Shown here one piece after another: positions 42,051 through 46,343 of a stretch of DNA of 46,343 nucleotides. This stretch comes from Saccharofermentans sp. GTDB lineage: Bacteria; Bacillota; Clostridia; Saccharofermentanales; Saccharofermentanaceae. Both the position numbers and the translations under genes were made by a program. The stretch covers positions 1 to 46,343 of the forward strand of contig JAIKVV010000099.1 in NCBI GenBank assembly GCA_024685385.1, in the 5' to 3' direction. A model generated the notes under the pieces. It had not been told where the DNA came from. It ran no database searches and saw only the letters and a program-made list of their open reading frames with translations. Position 1 is the stretch's first letter. Each line of letters starts with the position of its first letter.

Positions 42051-42917
42051 GTGAGAAAGAAAGATTCTGTTTTATCCTGGCTGATGCTGATCCTGGGCGC
42101 CGTCATAGCGGCCTTCGCTCTGGAGGAGTTCCTTGCGCCCAATAACATCTTCGACGGCGGCGTGACAGGTATCTCAATGATCCTCTCCAACCTCCTGAAA
42201 GCCAGGACCGGCGCGCCCATGTCGCTCGGTATCCTCGTCATCATCATCAACATCCCCTTCGTCATAATCGGATTCAGAAGACTCGGCAAGCGCTTCATAC
42301 TGAAGACCGTCATCGCCGTATCGGTCTTCTCCATAATGACTTCCGTTTTCGAAAAGATCCGGAATGCAACTTCCGACACGCTCCTGGCTGCCGTATTCGG
42401 CGGCGTCTTCTTAGGAATCGGAGTAGGCCTCGTCCTCCGCGGCGGCGGCGTTCTCGACGGAACGGAGATCATCGCCATCATCCTGAACAAGAAGATATCT
42501 GTATCGATCGGCACCATCATACTGGTATTCAACGTGCTGATATATACCGTCGCCGGCTTCCTTTTCGGACTTGACCGCGGCATGTATTCGCTCCTTATGT
42601 ATTTCATCACATCAAAAGTAATAGACATCGTCGAGATGGGCTGGGACAATACCAAGTCCGTCATGATCATCACCAACCACGGCAAGGAGTTGGCAGGTCT
42701 CATCTATCAGGAACTGGGCCGCACCGTAACCTTCATGAAGGGCGAAGGCCTTGTCTCCCATGACAGCAAGGACATCCTCTACTGCGTCGTGACCCGTGCA
42801 GAGATCCACGACCTCAAGGAAGTCATATCCAAGATTGAAGGCAGCACCTTCACGACCATATCCGATGTCTCCGAGATAGTCGGCAATCACATAAAGAGCC
42901 GCGACGTAGACCTCTGA
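42051..42917 (+). CDS. YitT family membrane protein (DUF161 and DUF2179)
   Basis: A protein of about 288 residues: five or six membrane helices (DUF161; WLMLILGAVIAAFALEEFLAPN, DGGVTGISM, and RGGGVLDGTEIIA) followed by a soluble C-terminal DUF2179 domain (VMIITNHGKELAGLIYQELGR, ending EIVGNHIKSRDVDL). This is the YitT/YpjC family of Firmicutes with unknown transport function. The -10 box ends at 42019, so the ATG at 42021 would lie before the transcript start. I prefer the GTG at 42051, nine bases after AAGGGG; ATGs at 42042 and 42045 are too close to it. Confidence 0.88.
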   Translation: MRKKDSVLSWLMLILGAVIAAFALEEFLAPNNIFDGGVTGISMILSNLLKARTGAPMSLGILVIIINIPFVIIGFRRLGKRFILKTVIAVSVFSIMTSVFEKIRNATSDTLLAAVFGGVFLGIGVGLVLRGGGVLDGTEIIAIILNKKISVSIGTIILVFNVLIYTVAGFLFGLDRGMYSLLMYFITSKVIDIVEMGWDNTKSVMIITNHGKELAGLIYQELGRTVTFMKGEGLVSHDSKDILYCVVTRAEIHDLKEVISKIEGSTFTTISDVSEIVGNHIKSRDVDL

Positions 42918-42923
42918 ATTCAC

Positions 42924-42953
42924 AAAGCCCGATAAGCCCCGTTTAAGGGCTTT
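42924..42953 (+). terminator. Terminator of the YitT-family gene
   Basis: AAAGCCC (42924-42930) pairs with GGGCTTT (42947-42953), followed by T and C residues, seven bases after the stop. Confidence 0.7.
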
Positions 42954-43011
42954 TCTGCGGGAAAGGCGCGCTTTTGCTACATTATTACCGCAAATTTCGT
43001 CATGTTCCCAA

Positions 43012-43039
43012 TTGACTAATTATTTATTATTTATATAAT
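43012..43039 (+). promoter_or_regulatory. Promoter of the glycosyltransferase gene
   Basis: TTGACT (43012-43017), 16-base AT spacer, TATAAT (43034-43039). The expected transcript start (about 43046) coincides with the GTG start codon. Confidence 0.75.
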
Positions 43040-43045
43040 ACAGCC

Positions 43046-44371
43046 GTGGATGGACAAAAGGTACAACTCACTGTTGAATTTTTAAGGCGCGTCAATTTCT
43101 TCTTGACGTTCCTTTTTGCCGTCTGCTACGCGTGCCAGTTTTTCTACATTCCGATATCGCTTTTCGAGACTATCAGGAACAAGATCCTCAGCAAAAAGAA
43201 TCCCCCTTCCGAGAAAAAGATCATCGAATATTCCTATGCTTTCCTGATCTGTGCCCGCAACGAGGAACTCGTTATCGGCAACCTCATCGACAGCATCAAT
43301 CACCAGAACTATCCCTACAAGAAGATAAAGGTCTTCGTCTGCGCCGACCATTGCGACGACAGGACCGCAGAGATCTCCAGAAGGAGAGGCGCCGTTGTCT
43401 ATGAGCGCTACAGCGACAAGAACATCGGCAAGGGCTATGCCCTGAACTTCCTCCTTAAGCAGATCCAGAAAGACTATCCCGAGGGATTCGACGGATATTT
43501 CGTTTTCGACGCCGATAACGTAGTCGATTCCGAATTCGTCAAGGAAATGAACATCACCCACAATCAGGGCCATTCCATAATCACCTGCTACAGAAACAGC
43601 AAGAACTACGGCGACAGCTGGACTTCCGCAGGCAATGCCCTCTGGTTCTTAAGAGAAGCTCAATATCTCAACCGTCCCCGTTACTTCCTGCACACAAGCT
43701 GCGGCGTATCCGGCACCGGATTCATGTTCGACCGCAGGATCGCAGAGAAGATGGACGGCTACCCCTTCCACCTCCTGACGGAGGACATTGAGTTCACGAT
43801 CCATCACATCGTCAACGGTGAGAAGATAGCATACTGTGAGAAGGCCATCATCTACGATGAGCAGCCCATCAAGTTCACCCAGTCCTGGATACAGCGCATG
43901 CGCTGGACCCGCGGCGGTCTGCAGGTTTTCATGAAGTACGGTCCCGCCCTCACCAAGGGCATCTTCCACGGCAACTTCTCCTGCTTCGACATGACGATGT
44001 CCGTCATGCCCGCTTTCTTCATCTCAATGGCGGCAATAATCTTGAACTTCCTTCTCTCCATCGTAACGGTGATCGCGGGCGACGATATTCTCCTCGCAAT
44101 CGCATCCCTGGGCGAGACAATCGCAGAAGGTTATGCAACGATCCTCCTGATCGGCTTCATCACAGTCATCACCGAGTGGAAGAAGATCCGCACGACAGGC
44201 GTAAAGAAACTCCTTTACCTCTTCACCTTCCCGATCTTCGTATTCACCTACATCCCGATCGCAGTCTCTTCCCTCTTCAGGACCGTTACCTGGAAGCCCA
44301 TCGCCCACACGGTAACGACGACTGCAGAAGACCTCGCAAACAACGAGAACTTCGACGCGAAGACCCAGTGA
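43046..44371 (+). CDS. Family 2 glycosyltransferase, membrane-bound
   Basis: A 441-residue processive-type GT2 enzyme. One membrane helix near the start (FFLTFLFAVCYACQFFYIP), a GT-A domain with FLICARNEE, the DxD-like DADN, the acceptor-site TEDIE and QRMRWTRG (Q-x-x-R-W), and then several C-terminal helices. This matches the architecture of N-acetylglucosaminyl or glucosyl transferases that polymerise and extrude a polysaccharide (NodC/IcaA/BcsA-like). The only plausible start is a GTG seven bases after TATAAT, so its mRNA may be leaderless. It is a single gene with its own promoter and terminator. Sugar specificity is unknown. Confidence 0.87.
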   Translation: MDGQKVQLTVEFLRRVNFFLTFLFAVCYACQFFYIPISLFETIRNKILSKKNPPSEKKIIEYSYAFLICARNEELVIGNLIDSINHQNYPYKKIKVFVCADHCDDRTAEISRRRGAVVYERYSDKNIGKGYALNFLLKQIQKDYPEGFDGYFVFDADNVVDSEFVKEMNITHNQGHSIITCYRNSKNYGDSWTSAGNALWFLREAQYLNRPRYFLHTSCGVSGTGFMFDRRIAEKMDGYPFHLLTEDIEFTIHHIVNGEKIAYCEKAIIYDEQPIKFTQSWIQRMRWTRGGLQVFMKYGPALTKGIFHGNFSCFDMTMSVMPAFFISMAAIILNFLLSIVTVIAGDDILLAIASLGETIAEGYATILLIGFITVITEWKKIRTTGVKKLLYLFTFPIFVFTYIPIAVSSLFRTVTWKPIAHTVTTTAEDLANNENFDAKTQ

Positions 44372-44395
44372 TAATATCTGTAACCTGATCTGAGC

Positions 44396-44421
44396 GCGGC
44401 GCCCGGGCGGTGCCGCTTTTT
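44396..44421 (+). terminator. Terminator of the glycosyltransferase gene
   Basis: GCGGC (44396-44400) with GCCGC (44412-44416), extended inside by GCC/GGT, then TTTTTG. Confidence 0.85.
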
Positions 44422-44430
44422 GTTTGTGCT

Positions 44431-44448
44431 GAGCTTTTCGAAAAGCTC
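44431..44448. repeat. Perfect 18-base palindrome
   Basis: GAGCTTTTC followed by its reverse complement GAAAAGCTC, fully symmetric. It lies ten bases after the terminator tail. It may be a second terminator or a protein-binding site. Confidence 0.7.
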
Positions 44449-44498
44449 TCTCCATGGCTCTGTAAGTCTCCCTCCGCGCCCGGACTTCCTAGTTCAAA

Positions 44499-44585
44499 AA
44501 CTCCCAATCTCCCCAACTCCCGGCTCATAAATACCCGGGTTCTCGAACTCCCGGACACCAATAACTCTCAATCTCCCCAACTCCC
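44499..44585. repeat. Direct repeats in noncoding DNA
   Basis: Two 23-base copies (44499-44521 and 44563-44585) differ at one position and share the core CAATCTCCCCAACTCCC; a shorter AACTCCCGG unit occurs at 44516 and again between them. The period is 64 bases. The stretch 44449-44771 contains no gene that I can support; besides these repeats it holds a TTGTTGC/GCAACAA hairpin (44612-44633) and a run of nine C at 44751-44759. Confidence 0.7.
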
Positions 44586-44696
44586 TGACATATTGCCGGA
44601 TTTCCCCTTTATTGTTGCAAAAAAAGGCAACAAAAACACCCATTTCAGGCGACATCTCTCAGCAAAGGGCAAAGTTGTCAAAAACAGCCCGAAATG

Positions 44697-44712
44697 TTGT
44701 CAGATCTGACAA
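44697..44712. repeat. Perfect 16-base palindrome
   Basis: TTGTCAGATCTGACAA, followed by AAAA, with further TTGTCA and TGACAA half-copies nearby (44675 and 44729). It may be a binding site or part of a repetitive element next to the insertion sequence. Confidence 0.65.
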
Positions 44713-44870
44713 AAAATCACCCTGTTTCTGACAACTTCTGCCGACCGGTGCCCCCCCCCTTCCGCCGCCTCTGAAGTGGTAACGTAAAAGTAGACACTGT
44801 GCAAAAATTTATATACACCCATATCAGAATAAGTTACATAATTAGGTATCAAGTAAACAGAGGTGTAAAA

Positions 44871-45215
44871 ATGCACGGCACAAAAGAAGAAAGATTAGCC
44901 ATAGGCAAACGTGTCCATGATGGCGAATTAACAAGGAGTGAGGCTTCAAAAGAATATGGCGTTCCTGAGAGGACCATTCGCGAATGGGAAGCTAACTACA
45001 GAGAATCAATTGGTGAAAAGAAAACTCTCAAGAAAAAGCCGAATAATGTTCTTAGCGATGAAAGAGCTGCTTACGAGAACATGACCAAAGAAGAACTAAT
45101 CAGGGAATTGATCTTATCTAAAGCCAATGAACTGAGGGCAAAAAAAGGCTACGAAGTGAGAGGAGTTGGTGCAAACAAGGAATTCATTACCTCAGACGAA
45201 GAGAATTCGAAATAG
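44871..45215 (+). CDS. IS3-family transposase OrfA
   Basis: A 114-residue protein with a helix-turn-helix (KRVHDGELTRSEASKEYG, VPERTIREWEANY) and a C-terminal coiled-coil-like part (MTKEELIRELILSKANELRAKKG). It recognises the element's ends. GAGGTG lies before the ATG. Its frame ends at 45215, but an A7 run at 45140-45146 allows a -1 shift into the orfB frame to make the full transposase. Confidence 0.88.
   Translation: MHGTKEERLAIGKRVHDGELTRSEASKEYGVPERTIREWEANYRESIGEKKTLKKKPNNVLSDERAAYENMTKEELIRELILSKANELRAKKGYEVRGVGANKEFITSDEENSK
45140..45146 (+). other. A7 slippery site for -1 frameshift
   Basis: Seven A residues followed by GG inside orfA, in the A-AAA-AAA phase. A one-base backward slip enters the orfB frame, which is open from here to 46066. 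This is the usual way IS3-family elements produce OrfAB. Confidence 0.75.
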
Positions 45216-46066
45216 TATATGAACTCTCCGGAGACTTCCCGGTTAAGAAACTCTGTGACGTTTTAGATGTTAACAGAAGCGGATTCTACAAGTGGAAGAA
45301 TCGTTTGGAGAAGCCGTCAGCTAAGATGAAATCCTTTATCCAGGACGTTCAGATATTCAAGGAATACCATGAACGCTTCCCCTCTCACGGCTACCGCTGG
45401 CTTAATGCCAAGATCCGTTTGGATGAAGGACTGGTTATGTCAGATCAGCGAGCTCACAGGTGCTGTAAGTTTGCCGGCATACAAAGTAAGACGAAACACT
45501 ACAGGTACAGAAAGTCCGGTATTCCCAGCAGAGTTTTTCCGAATCTAATGCTCGCAGGCGTGAATGTTGACGGTCCTTTGCAGTGTGTTGTAAGTGACAT
45601 GACAGCATTCAGGATAAACAACGTATACCATGAACTCACGCTCTATATGGATCTTTGGAACAACGAGATACTGACCTATGCCCTGTCAGCCAGGAAAGGC
45701 GACAGGATGACCTATATCAATGGTTTAAACAGTCTTATAGAACTTAAGAAAATGAATCCTGATATAGAGATGATCTTACACACGGATCAGGGCTCTGTAT
45801 ATGCTTCCAAAGAGTTCAACGAAGTGCTTCCGCTATTCAACATCACTCGTTCGATGTCAAGAGCCGGAACTCCGACAGACAATGCAGCTATGGAATCGAT
45901 AAATGGCTGGATTAAGGAAGAAATGAAACTGGACTTCCATCTTACCGGAGACAATGTGGAGCACGAAATTGATGAGTACATCAGGTTCTACAACGAAGAA
46001 CGTCCTGCATACGCATTGAATTATCTGACGCCAAAACAATATCGAATGCTCTACCAAAAAGTTTAG
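45146..46066 (+). CDS. IS3-family transposase OrfB (DDE integrase), frameshift product
   Basis: The frame entered from the A7 site continues through YLRRREFEIVYELSGDFPVK and VNRSGFYKWKNR, the normal N-terminus of OrfB, into an rve integrase core. The catalytic triad is visible: Asp in VVSDMTAF, Asp in LHTDQGSVYAS and Glu in AAMESINGWIKEE. It ends with FYNEERPAYALNYLTPKQYR. No good independent start codon with a ribosome site exists in this frame, so it is made mainly as OrfAB. No stop interrupts it, so the element may be active. Confidence 0.9.
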   Translation, partial: RLRSERSWCKQGIHYLRRREFEIVYELSGDFPVKKLCDVLDVNRSGFYKWKNRLEKPSAKMKSFIQDVQIFKEYHERFPSHGYRWLNAKIRLDEGLVMSDQRAHRCCKFAGIQSKTKHYRYRKSGIPSRVFPNLMLAGVNVDGPLQCVVSDMTAFRINNVYHELTLYMDLWNNEILTYALSARKGDRMTYINGLNSLIELKKMNPDIEMILHTDQGSVYASKEFNEVLPLFNITRSMSRAGTPTDNAAMESINGWIKEEMKLDFHLTGDNVEHEIDEYIRFYNEERPAYALNYLTPKQYRMLYQKV

Positions 46067-46124
46067 GTGTATTTTTTCTTGTTTATGTGTCTACTTTTGC
46101 TTGACTAGTGCAGCAAGAGCAAAA

Positions 46125-46184
46125 TTGGCGGAAAACATAGAAAATGTTGGCGCAACCGCCAACAAATCAGACCTTTTCCGCCAA
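46125..46184. repeat. Nested inverted repeats beside the IS
   Basis: Outer arms TTGGCGGAAAA (46125-46135) and TTTTCCGCCAA (46174-46184) are perfect; inside them GTTGGCG (46146-46152) and CGCCAAC (46157-46163) form another perfect stem. The GGCGG/CCGCC motif recurs in all arms. It is noncoding and could fold as a two-level cruciform. Confidence 0.75.
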
Positions 46185-46228
46185 CAACCATCATAAACAA
46201 CAGCAATAATCCCACACAAACCAAAATA

Positions 46229-46258
46229 AAGGTGCCGCCCTGCCCGGGACAGCACCTT
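46229..46258 (-). terminator. Terminator of the gene at the right edge
   Basis: AAGGTGC (46229-46235) pairs with GCACCTT (46252-46258). On the minus strand the tail reads TATTTTGG. It lies 28 bases after the stop of the partial gene. Confidence 0.75.
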
Positions 46259-46286
46259 CACCATCTGCATTATTCTCACTTCATCC

Positions 46287-46343
46287 TCATATCAGCTTAA
46301 GAAATTCATCAAACACCTTCTCATCGCTCCAGCTCTTGAGCTG
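46287..46343 (-). CDS. 3' end of a gene cut by the window edge
   Basis: On the minus strand the frame ends QLKSWSDEKVFDEFLKLI then TGA at 46287-46289, and is followed by a terminator. Only 18 residues are inside the window, too few to name the product. Confidence 0.55.
   Translation of the reverse strand, partial: QLKSWSDEKVFDEFLKLI

Larger units (their letters stand above)
44772..46112 (+). mobile_element. IS3-family insertion sequence
   Basis: About 1341 bases bounded by imperfect 26-base inverted repeats (44772-44797 and 46087-46112) with TG and CA at the tips; the inner 12 bases AAAAGTAGACAC are identical. It encodes orfA and orfB in different frames, with an A7 slippery site, as in IS3-family elements of the IS150 group. 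I see no target-site duplication at the borders (flanks CTC and GCA differ), so one border may be off by a few bases or the flanks have decayed. Confidence 0.9.

Noticed and set aside
41960..42703. 247-codon open frame antisense to the YitT gene
   Set aside because: It overlaps the promoter region and the conserved YitT frame; Arg/Pro/Met-rich composition indicates a shadow.
44772..46112. Target-site duplication around the IS
   Set aside because: The bases next to the proposed ends (CTC and GCA) do not match, and shifting the ends by one or two bases did not give a convincing repeat.
46091..46279. 62-codon minus-strand frame beside the IS
   Set aside because: It covers inverted repeats and a terminator and has no start signal or similarity I can recognise.

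Overview
The window looks like a chromosomal segment of an anaerobic Gram-positive bacterium of the Clostridia (gut or rumen type). The signs are strong AGGAGG-type ribosome binding sites, TTGACA/TATAAT-like promoters, lipoproteins with a Cys lipobox, an SLH-domain surface protein, a DUF3793 gene beside a flavodoxin, a Clostridia-style feoA-feoA-feoB-Cys-rich cassette and an MptD-family ECF transporter. I saw no tRNA, rRNA or CRISPR. Genus cannot be assigned by reading alone.

Layout. 0-7 kb: two alpha/beta hydrolases with a transglutaminase-like lipoprotein, a vWA lipoprotein, a hypothetical protein and an SLH-metallopeptidase. 7-11.6 kb: a ZIP metal transporter behind a pair of ABC half-exporters; between them lies a broken chimeric gene in which the start of an ECF S-component is joined in frame to the end of an ABC ATPase. 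11.9-15.2 kb: a DUF3793-flavodoxin-gpmA operon divergent from enolase. 15.3-23.3 kb: a DtxR-family regulator, a deleted methyltransferase pseudogene, a TetR regulator, and a four-gene ECF/ABC operon that includes one protein with three nucleotide-binding domains. 23.5-33.6 kb: xylose isomerase, then minus-strand genes for membrane proteins, methyltransferases, a hydrolase, a heavy-metal-associated domain protein and a MacB/FtsX-like ABC exporter. 33.7-37.4 kb: ferrous iron uptake genes (feoA, feoA, feoB, Cys-rich protein) divergent from a second DtxR-family regulator. 37.5-44.4 kb: MATE transporter, PfkB sugar kinase, TetR, queuosine genes queF/queT with an attenuator-like leader, YitT-family protein and a GT2 glycosyltransferase. 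44.4-46.1 kb: repeats and an IS3-family element, then the 3' end of a truncated gene.

The unifying observation is a palindrome, GTTAGC-N4-GCTAAC, that recurs eleven times between 11.6 and 36.9 kb (three copies have one mismatch). It sits mostly at or just downstream of promoters. A twelfth, related palindrome overlaps the promoter of the feo-linked DtxR-family gene. The sites front the ABC pair, DUF3793-flavodoxin-gpmA, enolase, the methyltransferase pseudogene, the ECF/ABC operon, xylose isomerase, a methyltransferase operon and feo. I infer a metal (probably iron) starvation regulon that combines ferrous uptake, a hybrid ECF/ABC transporter for an unknown ligand, flavodoxin substitution and several carbon-metabolism enzymes. 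Signs of decay (the ECF remnant and the methyltransferase deletion) show that a second copy of the transporter system once existed here.
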